A stretch of 46,710 bases of DNA from a virus, in the IMG/VR virus record IMGVR_UViG_3300035211_000110, positions 1 to 46,710 of that record; one strand, written 5' to 3'. This document shows, one piece after another, positions 6,692 through 14,841 of the stretch (position 1 is the first letter of the stretch; each line of letters starts with the position of its first letter). The notes below the pieces were generated by a model. It did no database searches. It saw only the letters and a list, made by a program, of their open reading frames with translations, and was not told where the DNA came from. The translations under genes were made by a program, and so were the position numbers.

Positions 6692-7300
6692 ATGGGCACC
6701 ATCACCGACATCACCACCCAATACACCCCATTCGGTTCCGGGCTGGATCGTGAACCCGGCACCCACCTCACCTCCATTATCCGGTCCCTCCAGCGAAAAC
6801 TGGGGCTGGCCAAGACCGCGCCGGGGTGGGATATGGGGGCGTGTGCCGACATCGGGTTTTTGTGGGAGGACGCCCTGTCCCGTGCTTACCGGGATAAACG
6901 GGTTTGTGGATGGGCGAGAGGAGATGGCGTGGTGGGGGACATCTACCGCCCTCCGGCAATGGAAGTGGACGGGATATGGATGTCACCGGATGGGATCGGG
7001 CCGGACCCGGAAGGGGAAGTGGCGTATGCGGACCACGAGTACAAATGCACCTGGAGGAGTTCCAAAAAGGAGTCCCCGGTGGATGATTTTTATTGGCGGA
7101 CGCAGTTCCAATCTTATGCGCGGGGGATGGAGACCACCGTCACCATCGTCCATGTGATGTACCTGGTGGGGGATTATCGGGGGAGCGGGCCGCAACATCG
7201 GGTGTACCGGATTGTGTGGGGGACCGAGGAGATGGAGACGACGTGGGGGATGGTGTTGAGGGAACGGGATGAAATCATCAAACAGGAAGGGGGAGTGTGA
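6692..7300 (+). CDS. PD-(D/E)XK-type exonuclease, RecB/Cas4-like
   Basis: 202 residues. Motifs in order: an acidic helix GFLWEDAL near residues 49-56, VDGIWMSPDG near 93 (catalytic Asp) and EYKCTWRS near 115 (the E-x-K pair). This is the layout of PD-(D/E)XK nucleases of phage recombination systems, which resect double-stranded ends for a partner annealase or recombinase. GGGAGG lies upstream. The next genes overlap it (TGATG at 7298-7302), and the Sak4-like ATPase follows, supporting a joint role in recombination. Confidence 0.75.
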   Translation: MGTITDITTQYTPFGSGLDREPGTHLTSIIRSLQRKLGLAKTAPGWDMGACADIGFLWEDALSRAYRDKRVCGWARGDGVVGDIYRPPAMEVDGIWMSPDGIGPDPEGEVAYADHEYKCTWRSSKKESPVDDFYWRTQFQSYARGMETTVTIVHVMYLVGDYRGSGPQHRVYRIVWGTEEMETTWGMVLRERDEIIKQEGGV

Positions 7301-7536
7301 TGTATAGGATAGAAAAGGGTAAGCCTATTGAGGGAAATTGGGGGAGAAGAACAAAGTACCCTCTGGCAGACATGGAGGTCGGGGACAGCTTTCTGGTCCC
7401 CGCCGAAGACAATCCCAGCAGGAACGGCCTATATGGGGCCATCCGTTGTTTTCGGAATAAGGAGGGCAACGGAGACAAGATGTTTTCCTGTAAATCCGTC
7501 AAGGATGGTGGAATAAGATGCTGGAGGGTAAAATGA
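7300..7536 (+). CDS. Hypothetical protein between exonuclease and Sak4-like ATPase
   Basis: 78 residues. The start at 7300 overlaps the stop of the nuclease gene (TGATG), and its stop overlaps the ATG of the next gene (ATGA), so all three are translationally coupled. It reads MYRIEKGKPIEG, then a beta-rich domain with GDSFLVP and a Lys-rich end. Small phage proteins of this kind, ending in residues that contact nucleic acid, are often unassigned. No function claimed. Confidence 0.68.
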   Translation: MYRIEKGKPIEGNWGRRTKYPLADMEVGDSFLVPAEDNPSRNGLYGAIRCFRNKEGNGDKMFSCKSVKDGGIRCWRVK

Positions 7537-8315
7537 CTAAGGCCACAGCAAACGACTTGCGCCAGATGTCCCGGTTAGGCGTGGACATCGAAAAGGGGAG
7601 AAAGGCCACCATCAACAAGCACCGCCGCCTGATCATGGCCATCTGTGCCATGGAGAAGTGCGGCAAGACCACCTTTGGCCTGTCCGCCCCCAAACCCCTC
7701 CTGTACCTGAACTTCGACCGCAAGATCGAGCAGGTGGTGCTGGATGAGATGCACATTACAGAGGAGGACATCTACATCCGGGAGGTGAGGGTGGACGGGG
7801 ACGCGGCCCAGGACCAACACAAGAAGCAGTGGGAGGAGGTCCGGGAGTTGTTCCGCTGGGGGCTGGAGGAGGCCGAGGGGATCAGGTCCATCGTGGTGGA
7901 CACCGAGTCGGAGATGTGGGAGTTGATTCGCATGGCCTACTTCGGGAAACTAACCCAGGTGATGCCCTACCAGTACACCGAGGTCAATGCCGTGTACAAA
8001 ACACTCCTGGACAAGGCCGACCGGTGCGACAAGAACCTGGTCCTCCTCCGCAAGATGAAAAAGCAGTACAAGAACGATAAATGGAATGGGCGATACGAGC
8101 CGGCAGGGTTTGGCAAGGCCAAGGACATCGTCCAGGTGAATGCGGAGATGTACATGATGGAGGGGGATGAGGAAGGTGAGGAGGAGTTCACGTTTGAGAT
8201 CCTGAACAATGGCCTCCAGGCATCCCTCAACCACATGACGTTCCAGGGGGAGATGTGTAATTTCCCCTTTGTGGCCGCCATGCTGACCAACACCACGCCG
8301 GATGAATGGGAATAG
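7533..8315 (+). CDS. Sak4-like RecA-fold ATPase (phage recombinase)
   Basis: 260 residues from ATG 7533, which has GGAGG six bases upstream and overlaps the previous stop. The P-loop AMEKCGKTTF near residue 40 has the KxGKTT form typical of phage Sak4/RecA-like ATPases; SIVVDTESEMW near 118 is the Walker B strand. The C-terminal half is rich in Glu. This family promotes single-strand annealing with a phage SSB and usually sits beside an exonuclease, as here. No long C-terminal RecA domain is present, so it fits Sak4 rather than full RecA. Confidence 0.8.
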   Translation: MTKATANDLRQMSRLGVDIEKGRKATINKHRRLIMAICAMEKCGKTTFGLSAPKPLLYLNFDRKIEQVVLDEMHITEEDIYIREVRVDGDAAQDQHKKQWEEVRELFRWGLEEAEGIRSIVVDTESEMWELIRMAYFGKLTQVMPYQYTEVNAVYKTLLDKADRCDKNLVLLRKMKKQYKNDKWNGRYEPAGFGKAKDIVQVNAEMYMMEGDEEGEEEFTFEILNNGLQASLNHMTFQGEMCNFPFVAAMLTNTTPDEWE

Positions 8316-8330
8316 GAAAGGGGGTATAGT

Positions 8331-8603
8331 ATGGGTAGAGATTCCGATACTGCCGAAACATACCGTGTCATGAGGGAGGCATCACAAGCCAAACGAGCCT
8401 CTAATCGTAATTTTTCCGCTGATCTATTGAGAAAGGCGGGAGTGGAGTTTGAGAGTAAAAACAGGGGGGCGCACTTGATTGTCCGACATAGAGACATGAT
8501 TGTGGATTTCTGGCCGGGGACTGGAAAGTGGATACCACGAGGTGGAGGAATACCAAAGAGGGGTGTCCATGGGTTGTTAAAATATTTGAAGGCGGGGGAA
8601 TGA
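8331..8603 (+). CDS. Small conserved phage protein
   Basis: 90 residues. After a charged N-terminal helix, residues 27-88 have the form FSADLLRKAGVEFESKN, an AHLIVRH strand, DFWPGTGKWI and a Gly-rich turn to RGVHGLLKYL. This resembles small phage proteins with a double-stranded-RNA-binding or HicA-like alpha-beta layout, but it lacks the clear HicA His motif, so no function is assigned. It overlaps the ERCC4 nuclease gene by four bases. Confidence 0.65.
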   Translation: MGRDSDTAETYRVMREASQAKRASNRNFSADLLRKAGVEFESKNRGAHLIVRHRDMIVDFWPGTGKWIPRGGGIPKRGVHGLLKYLKAGE

Positions 8604-9337
8604 TCTTCATCGACCACCGCATCGGCTCCAAAGAGTTAGCCCCCGCCCTCACCCGCCACCGCACTCCCAACGACATATGCACATTACAATTCGGGGACGC
8701 CTGTTGGATGGGAAACGGTCCCGATGGGGAGATGACGGCCTGGGTCGGGGTGGAGCGCAAACGCCTCCGGGACCTGATCAACAGCATGGAGTCCGGCCGG
8801 CTGACCACTCACCAACTCCCCGGTATGCTAACCCACTACCACTACACCTACGTGCTGGTGGAGGGGATCTGGCGGCCGGGCCGAGGCGGGTTAATCGAAA
8901 TACCAATAGGGAGGGGGCAATGGAAAGCACTCGAATTGGGAAGACAACGGTACACATCATCGACGGTGGACAATTTCCTGAACTCACTGTCGTGCATGTG
9001 GAATGTAACGGTCGTCTGCACACCTTCTCTCGACCGGACAGCATTATGGTTATCGAACGTGTACCGATGGTGGACGACGAAAAAATGGAATCAGCACCGT
9101 TCGTGCCGTGGAAAGGCCACCAATCCCCTGCCAGTGGCGGGTGTTGGGAAGGCCCCATTGGTGGCGAGGGTGGCCATGGAGTTGCCGGGCGTGGGGATGG
9201 AGAGGGCGATGGCGATCAGCCGTCATTTTCCCGATGTGAGTGCCCTGTGTGCCGCGACCACAGACGAACTTATGCAGGTGGAGGGGGTGGGGAAGACGAC
9301 GGCCCAGGGGATCGTGAAGGCGATCAGTGGCAAGTAG
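8600..9337 (+). CDS. ERCC4-type structure-specific nuclease with helix-hairpin-helix domain
   Basis: 245 residues; the ATG at 8600 overlaps the previous stop (ATGA). Residues 1-150 form an ERCC4 fold with the signature GVERKRLRDL near 50-60. The C-terminal 55 residues hold a tandem helix-hairpin-helix (LPGVGMERAM and VEGVGKTTAQGI). This is the XPF/MUS81 arrangement, which cuts branched DNA such as flaps, forks and Holliday junctions. It completes the recombination set with the exonuclease and Sak4-like ATPase and may resolve replication intermediates before packaging. A second reading frame is open under its C-terminal half (see 8920-9396). Confidence 0.85.
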   Translation: MIFIDHRIGSKELAPALTRHRTPNDICTLQFGDACWMGNGPDGEMTAWVGVERKRLRDLINSMESGRLTTHQLPGMLTHYHYTYVLVEGIWRPGRGGLIEIPIGRGQWKALELGRQRYTSSTVDNFLNSLSCMWNVTVVCTPSLDRTALWLSNVYRWWTTKKWNQHRSCRGKATNPLPVAGVGKAPLVARVAMELPGVGMERAMAISRHFPDVSALCAATTDELMQVEGVGKTTAQGIVKAISGK

Positions 9338-9396
9338 GGTTTGATGACGGGTTTCGGGCCGGGTATGATCAGGCGATGAAGGACAGAGGAAAATGA
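8920..9396 (+). CDS. Possible overlapping gene nested in the ERCC4 nuclease
   Basis: 158 codons in another frame. The start has a strong ribosome-binding site (GGGAGGGGG four bases before ATG 8920). The stop overlaps the next gene by four bases (ATGA at 9393-9396), the same coupling used by true gene pairs here. The first 60 residues look protein-like, with alternating hydrophobic strands (TTVHIIDGGQFPELTVVHVE); the middle is Gly/Glu-rich as expected for a shadow of the HhH coding sequence; the last 20 residues (GFRAGYDQAMKDRGK), mostly outside the nuclease gene, look like a typical small phage protein end. It may be a real overprinted gene or chance. Confidence 0.35.
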   Translation: MESTRIGKTTVHIIDGGQFPELTVVHVECNGRLHTFSRPDSIMVIERVPMVDDEKMESAPFVPWKGHQSPASGGCWEGPIGGEGGHGVAGRGDGEGDGDQPSFSRCECPVCRDHRRTYAGGGGGEDDGPGDREGDQWQVGFDDGFRAGYDQAMKDRGK

Positions 9397-9974
9397 GACC
9401 CCCTATCCACATTATATCCGGTAATACCAAAATAGGCAGGACACCGAATGTCTCTCTACCCCCTATAACGGGATGCGTAAACACAACGGGATGCAAATCT
9501 CAGTGTTATGCCTTAAAATTCTACCGAATGTGGCCGGAAGTCAGAAAAGCGTGGGATGATAATTTCCTTGCTGCTGTCGAACATCGAAAGTATTATTTTG
9601 ATTCTATTCGTAGGTACCTTCTTCGTCACCGTCCCAAGTACTTCCGTTGGCATGTATCGGGAGATATTCTTTCCCAAGATTATTTCGACCATATGTTGAA
9701 TATAGCCCAGGACTATTTCTTTGTACAATTTCTTGTCTTTACTAAAAACTACAACTTGAGTATCCCCAACACCCTCCCCTACAATTTGTCTTTGATATTT
9801 TCTGCGTGGCCGGGAGTTAAACTTCCCACTACATCACACCCTATTGCATTTATTGAACATCCAAAAGAAAAACGTACACATAATGTGGTCCGTTGTCCGG
9901 GGCATTGTGAAACGTGCCGGGCCTGTTGGTCAGCACGAGAAACAGGCCATAATATTTTATTACCCTTACATTAG
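9393..9974 (+). CDS. GP88-like phage protein, Cys-rich
   Basis: 193 residues resembling the phage gene product 88 family known from mycobacteriophages. Signs: an N-terminal GNTKIGRTPNVSLPP segment, then a Cys cluster (GCVNTTGCKSQCYA), a central KYFRWHVSGDI strand and a C-terminal Cys cluster (CPGHCETCRAC). The Cys pairs may bind zinc or an iron-sulphur cluster; the biochemical role is not known to me. The gene is more AT-rich than its neighbours, as is the next one, which suggests a shared cassette. The start overlaps the stop at 9396. Confidence 0.7.
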   Translation: MRPPIHIISGNTKIGRTPNVSLPPITGCVNTTGCKSQCYALKFYRMWPEVRKAWDDNFLAAVEHRKYYFDSIRRYLLRHRPKYFRWHVSGDILSQDYFDHMLNIAQDYFFVQFLVFTKNYNLSIPNTLPYNLSLIFSAWPGVKLPTTSHPIAFIEHPKEKRTHNVVRCPGHCETCRACWSARETGHNILLPLH

Positions 9975-9983
9975 GAGGTGGGT

Positions 9984-10229
9984 ATGGATACCGCCAATGG
10001 TAGGTATTTTATCTCTAACATTGATCACGTGTTGGACTTTCACCAAAAAATAAAAGGGAAAAAGGTTCAGGGTGTTGTTCAAGTCATCGTACAAGGAACA
10101 ATTCCTGTTCGAAAACTTACGTGGTTTTTGCTTAAGGAGAACATCTCCTTCCAAAAAACCTCCCAAGGAGCGGGTATTTATATTTTTTACATCGATACTA
10201 AAGTAAAGTTTTTCGTAGAGAAGAAATGA
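9984..10229 (+). CDS. Hypothetical protein
   Basis: 81 residues from ATG 9984, set by AGGAGG five bases upstream; the GTG at 9978 lies inside that site. It is basic, with aromatic beta-strands near the end (GIYIFYIDTKVKFFVEKK). AT-rich like the GP88-like gene before it. Its stop overlaps the glycosylase start (ATGA), so translation is coupled. Not recognised. Confidence 0.62.
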   Translation: MDTANGRYFISNIDHVLDFHQKIKGKKVQGVVQVIVQGTIPVRKLTWFLLKENISFQKTSQGAGIYIFYIDTKVKFFVEKK

Positions 10230-10819
10230 CCTCCATCACGCCATTCCCCCCTTCCCAATGCACCAGGTGCACCTCCCTGTGCCAGTCCCGTCGCCAGATC
10301 GTCCGAGGATCATGGTGCCAGGGTGACGGACCCGATTCTGGTGCCCCATGTGTCCTGTTCATCGGGGAGGCCCCCGGCAACGTGGAGGACATGCGCGGGG
10401 CACCATTTGTCGGCCCCACCGGGGACATCGTTAGAACGGAACTGTGGCGGGTGGGGTTGGCCCCCCACACCTGGCTGACCAACATCATCAAGTGCCATCC
10501 CAAGGACGACCGCGACCCCACCCCCGACGAGCTGGACCAGTGCGGGGAATGGTTGCGGAGGGAGGTGGAGGCCCTGGACCCCCTGTTTGTGGTTGCGGCC
10601 GGGCGATTTTCCACCCGCTGGGCGCTGGGACGTGACGATCTGCCCATGGAAGCCATCACGGGTATACCATACCATTCCCCCGTCATAGATCGCCCCGTCC
10701 TGCCCCTGATACACCCGGCCAGTGGGTTTCACAGCCAAAAGAACATGGCGTGGGTGATGGAGGGGTTCAAGGTGGCGGGGGAAATGTGGAAAGGAGGAGT
10801 AAGATGGACACAAAGATAG
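10226..10819 (+). CDS. Family 4-type uracil-DNA glycosylase
   Basis: 197 residues. N-terminal Cys at about 12, 15 and 19 (CTRCTSLC) fit the start of a 4Fe-4S cluster site. Motif A GEAPGNVEDMRGAPFVGP is near 47; the NIIKCHP motif near 90 supplies another Cys; the HPASG motif near 162 supplies the active-site His. This family removes uracil from DNA. In a phage it may deal with uracil arising in its own DNA or act on host DNA. It stands two genes before the polymerase, next to a nucleotide-metabolism-like gene. Confidence 0.85.
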   Translation: MTSITPFPPSQCTRCTSLCQSRRQIVRGSWCQGDGPDSGAPCVLFIGEAPGNVEDMRGAPFVGPTGDIVRTELWRVGLAPHTWLTNIIKCHPKDDRDPTPDELDQCGEWLRREVEALDPLFVVAAGRFSTRWALGRDDLPMEAITGIPYHSPVIDRPVLPLIHPASGFHSQKNMAWVMEGFKVAGEMWKGGVRWTQR

Positions 10820-11139
10820 TTTGTCTATGTGGATCAACAAAATTCTACGAGGCGTTTCAAAGAGCTTCATTGAGGGAGACACTTGCAGGTAACATCGTAC
10901 TATCTATTGGGTGCTCCATGAAATCTGACGCGGAACATTTTGCCCACCTCAATTTTGAGGAAGCATCAAAAACAAAACGTCAGTTGGATTGGCTTCATTT
11001 TGAAAAAATAAAAATGGCGGATGAGGTCCTAATATTGGATGTAGAGGGGTATATTGGATTGAGTACATGTGATGAGCTATGGTGTGCCCGTGCGTGGGAC
11101 AAAAAGGTGAGGTTTCTTAGTCAGGAGGAGGAGGTATGA
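10804..11139 (+). CDS. Nucleoside 2-deoxyribosyltransferase-like / DUF4406-like protein
   Basis: 111 residues from ATG 10804, set by AAGGAGG; it overlaps the glycosylase end. The start KIVCLCGSTKF is the strand and P-loop-like turn of the deoxyribosyltransferase fold. The centre has LDWLHFEKIKMADEVLIL and the end has GYIGLSTCDELWCARAW, the usual Gly-Tyr-x-Gly-x-Ser-Thr element with a following acidic residue. The family exchanges bases between deoxynucleosides or hydrolyses nucleoside derivatives; the exact substrate cannot be told. Placement between a uracil glycosylase and the polymerase suggests a role in nucleotide pools. AT-rich. Confidence 0.75.
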   Translation: MDTKIVCLCGSTKFYEAFQRASLRETLAGNIVLSIGCSMKSDAEHFAHLNFEEASKTKRQLDWLHFEKIKMADEVLILDVEGYIGLSTCDELWCARAWDKKVRFLSQEEEV

Positions 11140-13292
11140 TTGCCATACGCCCTCTCCCATTCCCCCCGGACCCGTCCCAATACCTCCTGGCCCCGGACCA
11201 AATCACGGTAGGGGACTATCTGGATGGCATATGCCAATCCCCATCCACCATTGCCATCGACACGGAAGACGGCCCCGGAGATACTTTATGGTCCATCCAG
11301 GTCAGCGGACTCCCCGGATCGGCCATCCTGATCCCCACCGAACGGGAGTTATCTGTCAAACGCCTTGTGGCATACATTACACTCCACAACCCCCTGGTCA
11401 TTCTCCACTCTGCCCTGCATGACCTGCCCAAACTCCAATCCCTGGGCATCCACCCCACCCGTCTCCATGACACCATGGTCATGGCCTACCTCCTCCAGGA
11501 CGAACCCCTGGGCCTGAAATCCCTGGCCCTGCGCCACGCCAATATCAAGATGCGGTCCTACATGGACGTGGTGGGGGATGAACGCAAACGAGTGGCCCTG
11601 GAGTACCTTTCCTTTGTGTCGGCCATGGCGTGGCCCAAGCCGGAACCGGTGCTGGAATACCGTAAGGGGGTCCCCCACCTGAAACAGCCTCAGGATGTGG
11701 GGAAGAAAGCCAGGGGGATCGTCCGGGACGTGGAGAAGGGTAAGGTGTTGAAGGACGGCCCAGTGGAGGCCAGGAAGCGGTGGGGGCAGATCAAGGAGGA
11801 GGAGGGGCGGGGAATGGTGGAGGACATCCTTGGCCCCATGCCCGACGCCTACCTCCAGGATGTGGACCCGGACGAAGCCAGGGAGTATGCGTGTGCAGAC
11901 GCGGACATGACCCTTCGGGTGTACCACACTCTCTTGGGTCGAATGCAGTCCCTCGACATGACCCCCCTTCTGGATGTGGAGTGGGGAGTGATCCAGTTCG
12001 TGTCATGGATGATCACGGGGGGGATGCCCGCCAGCCGGGAACGGTTCGCCCGGATGTCCGATGAACTGCGTCAGGGGATGGAGGAGATCGAACGGGAGAT
12101 CACGGTGATGACCGGGTTCGATGGCCAGCTCACCTCTCACGATCAAGTCTCCCACCTCCTCTACGACACCCTGGGCCTCCGTCAATACCTTCCCAAAAAG
12201 CGCACCAAGAAAATGGGCAAGACCATGACCGGGGATGATGTCCTGGCCCAGATCGAACACCGCCATCCCGTGATCCCCCTCATCCGCCGACACCGCAAGC
12301 TGGCCAAACTGGACTCCACCTATGCCTGTGGGGTGCCCCGGCACATCCGCTCCGATGGCCGCCTCCACCCGGACTTCCGAAACACCAACACGGACACGGG
12401 GAGGCTGTCGTGCGCCGACCCGAACCTGATGGCCCAGCCCAAACGGGATAAGAAATGGGCTAAGAAATTGCGGCAGGGGTTTGTGGTCCCGGACGGGTAT
12501 GCCATCGTCTCCATGGATTATTCCCAGATCGAGTTGCGAATGCTGGCCGAGGAGGCGGACGAACAGTCCATGATACGGGCATTCCGGGAGAATCTGGACA
12601 TCCACTCACTCACGGCACTGGAAACCACGCGAATGTTGCCTACATGGGAGATGGACACGGAGGAAGTGAGGGAGCTAATCGACACGGTGGACAAATTGAC
12701 GGAGCGCCTCCCGTCCAAGAACACAAATTTCGGGATTGTATACGGCATTACGCCGGAGGGGTTGTGCAGATTGATGGTGAAGGCCCTATCCCAAGTAGGA
12801 TCGGATAAGGTGGGAGAATGGACAGACGATTTTGCCACGGAATACATTAGGAAATATTTTGAGCGACGACCGGGGATCAAGACCTACGTGCAGGACACGG
12901 TGTCCATGGCCCGGCGGCATGGGTATGTGTGGGACTGGTCCGGGAGGATCAGGCGGATACCAGGGGCCAGGCTGAAAAACGAGTACAAGAGATCGGAGGC
13001 CGAGCGCCAGGCGTGTAATGCACGAATCCAGATGGGGGCGCAATCGGTAATCAAAAAGGCCATGGCGGACCTGGTGCCGGTGTATCAGGGGTGGAGGGAC
13101 CAAGGGTGGGACTTGTGGCCCGCCATTCAAATCCACGACGACATCGTATCGTTTGTCCCGTTGGATCTGGTGGATGTCCTTGTCCCGGTGCAGAAGGAAA
13201 TCATGGAGGGGGCCAAACAGTTGAAGTCCGGGGTGAGGGTGGATGTGGAATGGAGCCTGACATCGTGGGGGGAAATGGAGGATTGGGTATGA
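11136..13292 (+). CDS. polA-like: DNA polymerase, family A
   Basis: 718 residues. 3'-5' exonuclease motifs: AIDTEDG near 42, HSALHDL near 91-97 and YACADADMT near 250. Polymerase motif A SMDYSQIELR is near 458, motif B KNTNFGIVYG near 527, and motif C QIHDDIV near 664. All catalytic residues are present (D in A; H, D, D in C). A pool-rich insert at about 160-235 separates Exo II from Exo III and is Lys/Glu-rich. This is the main replicative polymerase of T7-like and related phages. ATGA overlaps link it to the genes on both sides. Confidence 0.95.
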   Translation: MIAIRPLPFPPDPSQYLLAPDQITVGDYLDGICQSPSTIAIDTEDGPGDTLWSIQVSGLPGSAILIPTERELSVKRLVAYITLHNPLVILHSALHDLPKLQSLGIHPTRLHDTMVMAYLLQDEPLGLKSLALRHANIKMRSYMDVVGDERKRVALEYLSFVSAMAWPKPEPVLEYRKGVPHLKQPQDVGKKARGIVRDVEKGKVLKDGPVEARKRWGQIKEEEGRGMVEDILGPMPDAYLQDVDPDEAREYACADADMTLRVYHTLLGRMQSLDMTPLLDVEWGVIQFVSWMITGGMPASRERFARMSDELRQGMEEIEREITVMTGFDGQLTSHDQVSHLLYDTLGLRQYLPKKRTKKMGKTMTGDDVLAQIEHRHPVIPLIRRHRKLAKLDSTYACGVPRHIRSDGRLHPDFRNTNTDTGRLSCADPNLMAQPKRDKKWAKKLRQGFVVPDGYAIVSMDYSQIELRMLAEEADEQSMIRAFRENLDIHSLTALETTRMLPTWEMDTEEVRELIDTVDKLTERLPSKNTNFGIVYGITPEGLCRLMVKALSQVGSDKVGEWTDDFATEYIRKYFERRPGIKTYVQDTVSMARRHGYVWDWSGRIRRIPGARLKNEYKRSEAERQACNARIQMGAQSVIKKAMADLVPVYQGWRDQGWDLWPAIQIHDDIVSFVPLDLVDVLVPVQKEIMEGAKQLKSGVRVDVEWSLTSWGEMEDWV

Positions 13293-13426
13293 CATGGGTG
13301 GAAGAACAAGCCGAAAAGAACAGAAAACAACGGGCCAGGGAGAGGACGATATTCCACATATTCATCCTGACCCTGGCCGCAACCCCGTACCTGATCCTCT
13401 ACCTAATCGGGATTGTTCTCCATTGA
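13289..13426 (+). CDS. Small single-span membrane protein
   Basis: 45 residues: a charged N-terminus (EEQAEKNRKQRARERT) and one hydrophobic helix (residues 22-44) ending at the C-terminus, so it is probably tail-anchored in the inner membrane. The ATG overlaps the polymerase stop (ATGA) and has GGAGG upstream. It is the last gene of the rightward block; its 3' end overlaps the leftward lipoprotein gene by 24 bases. No function assigned. Confidence 0.6.
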   Translation: MTWVEEQAEKNRKQRARERTIFHIFILTLAATPYLILYLIGIVLH

Positions 13427-13891
13427 CGCCACCAGCACCGGCCGGACCTTCTCCTCCAACCAGCCTCGGATGATCCCCTTGGACTCCCGGTCCATAAACC
13501 GGGTCGAGGAAAATTCCATCACATACACCCGGCCCACATCCACCAGACCGGGAAATTTGGTCAGTCTCCCCATCACGTGATCCCTGAACGCCATCTCCGT
13601 CACGTTGGTTTCCAGAAGCAGGATGGTGTCGTCCACCACCTTCAAGGCATCTTCCACGGTGTAGGCGTCCATCCCCACGGCCAGGGCGTTGGCCACGATC
13701 ATGGCATTCCCCACGTCCCGGAGACACATCTCGTAGGTGTTGGCCACCTGGACGATCTTGGCGTCCTGGGGGTAATGTGCATTACATTCCGGGTACTGGG
13801 GAAGGCCCGCACACCCGGCCAGGAGAACCAGGGCCGCCACGACCATCCCCGTCCCGATCTCCACCACCATCTCCATCACCCGTGTCTTCAT
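13403..13891 (-). CDS. Lipoprotein, last gene of the late operon; possible outer-membrane spanin
   Basis: 162 residues from ATG 13891 (the frame is open further upstream but overlaps the preceding gene). The N-terminal signal ends in the lipobox LLAGC (Cys near 29), so the mature protein is lipid-anchored. The body is mostly helical. It follows two membrane-protein genes with four-base overlaps, the layout of a lysis cassette in which a lipoprotein acts as outer-membrane spanin. It is longer than most o-spanins, so the spanin role is tentative. One copy of the dispersed motif (13772-13782) is inside. Confidence 0.6.
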   Translation of the reverse strand: MKTRVMEMVVEIGTGMVVAALVLLAGCAGLPQYPECNAHYPQDAKIVQVANTYEMCLRDVGNAMIVANALAVGMDAYTVEDALKVVDDTILLLETNVTEMAFRDHVMGRLTKFPGLVDVGRVYVMEFSSTRFMDRESKGIIRGWLEEKVRPVLVASMENNPD

Positions 13892-14112
13892 TTCTCTCCC
13901 TCCTTCTTGGATGTGGGTGCAGGTGTCCGCTCCGGGTCGGCCGTGTTGGATCTGATCTGTGTCAGGGCCACACCGGCAAGGATTCCACACCATTTCAGCG
14001 CCTCCGCCTTTTCTCCGGCGGAAGCCATCACGATAATAATCGACACCAATACGATCAGCCAAAAAAACCGTCTGATATTCTGACTGAAAAACGCTACCAA
14101 AACCTCTCTCAT
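13888..14112 (-). CDS. Two-span membrane protein, holin candidate
   Basis: 74 residues with two hydrophobic helices (about 13-31 FFWLIVLVSIIIVMAS and 38-53 LKWCGILAGVALTQI) and a charged C-terminal tail rich in Lys, Glu and Pro. The size and helix pattern fit a class II holin. Four-base overlaps with the gene before and after mark a tight cassette. Sequence alone cannot separate a holin from other small membrane proteins. Confidence 0.55.
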   Translation of the reverse strand: MREVLVAFFSQNIRRFFWLIVLVSIIIVMASAGEKAEALKWCGILAGVALTQIRSNTADPERTPAPTSKKEGEK

Positions 14113-14378
14113 CTCCCATCACCCCCTTTCCTTTCCATCCTATCCCTTGACCTCTCAATCAAAATCCTGATCCGTTTCACTTCCTGGCTCATATCTTCCA
14201 GTGACTTGGCCACATGAGGAAAGTTTGTTTCCAGAATAACCACACGAGAATCCAGCCTATGCAGGGCCTCCGAATTTTCCTTGACGGAATTGAGACAGTC
14301 TTTGGCAAAAAACGCGAGCAAACCAATAATTACCATAACTGCTACATTTGACCAGTGGCGTTCTACTTGCTTTAGCAT
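14109..14378 (-). CDS. Membrane-anchored coiled-coil protein, inner-membrane spanin candidate
   Basis: 89 residues. One N-terminal membrane helix (about 11-27, NVAVMVIIGLLAFFAKD) is followed by a long heptad-like coiled coil to residue 80 and a basic tail. This matches XhlA/hemolysin-like or i-spanin proteins of phage lysis cassettes. Overlaps the holin candidate by four bases. The 83-base gap upstream (14379-14461) shows no gene. Confidence 0.55.
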   Translation of the reverse strand: MLKQVERHWSNVAVMVIIGLLAFFAKDCLNSVKENSEALHRLDSRVVILETNFPHVAKSLEDMSQEVKRIRILIERSRDRMERKGGDGR

Positions 14379-14461
14379 TTCGTTTCCTTATCAATTGTGT
14401 CGTCTGTCCGTCAGGTGGCCAATCAGAATTTCTATAAAGCACCCTCCACCACCAGAAACAC

Positions 14462-14830
14462 TTAGTCTGCTTGGCCCGTCACCGTCAGGATCGTCGGGAC
14501 GGACATGGACAAAGGGTAGCTGACTTCACCATTCGAAAAAATGATGCCTCCCTCTGCGCTTCGTGCGCTTTCATACATGCCGTAATCCGCAGTAATGACG
14601 AACCAGTACGCACCATCAGGCAAATTGGTTATATCCCCAGAAAACTCGTCAGGCAGGGCAACAGCTTCGGGAGAACTACCGAACTCGGACCCCTCAAGTC
14701 GCATATAGATATTGTACCCGTCGATGTTGTCGATTTGGTCTTCTGGAAAGGACCAGTCGAGGTGTACTGAATTCGCCATCACTGGAACTGCCATTGCCAA
14801 GATTGTCAAAATAATAAAAAGTTTTTTCAT
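14462..14830 (-). CDS. Secreted fibronectin type III-like protein
   Basis: 122 residues. Sec signal peptide MKKLFIILTILAMAVPVMA, likely cut after residue 19. The remainder fits one fibronectin type III-like beta-sandwich: an LDWSFPED strand, GYNIYMR, then AYWFVITADYG. It lies downstream of the fibre genes in the same operon, and its region is AT-rich. It may be a small surface adhesin or virion decoration. Confidence 0.75.
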   Translation of the reverse strand: MKKLFIILTILAMAVPVMANSVHLDWSFPEDQIDNIDGYNIYMRLEGSEFGSSPEAVALPDEFSGDITNLPDGAYWFVITADYGMYESARSAEGGIIFSNGEVSYPLSMSVPTILTVTGQAD

Positions 14831-14841
14831 ACCGTCCCTCG

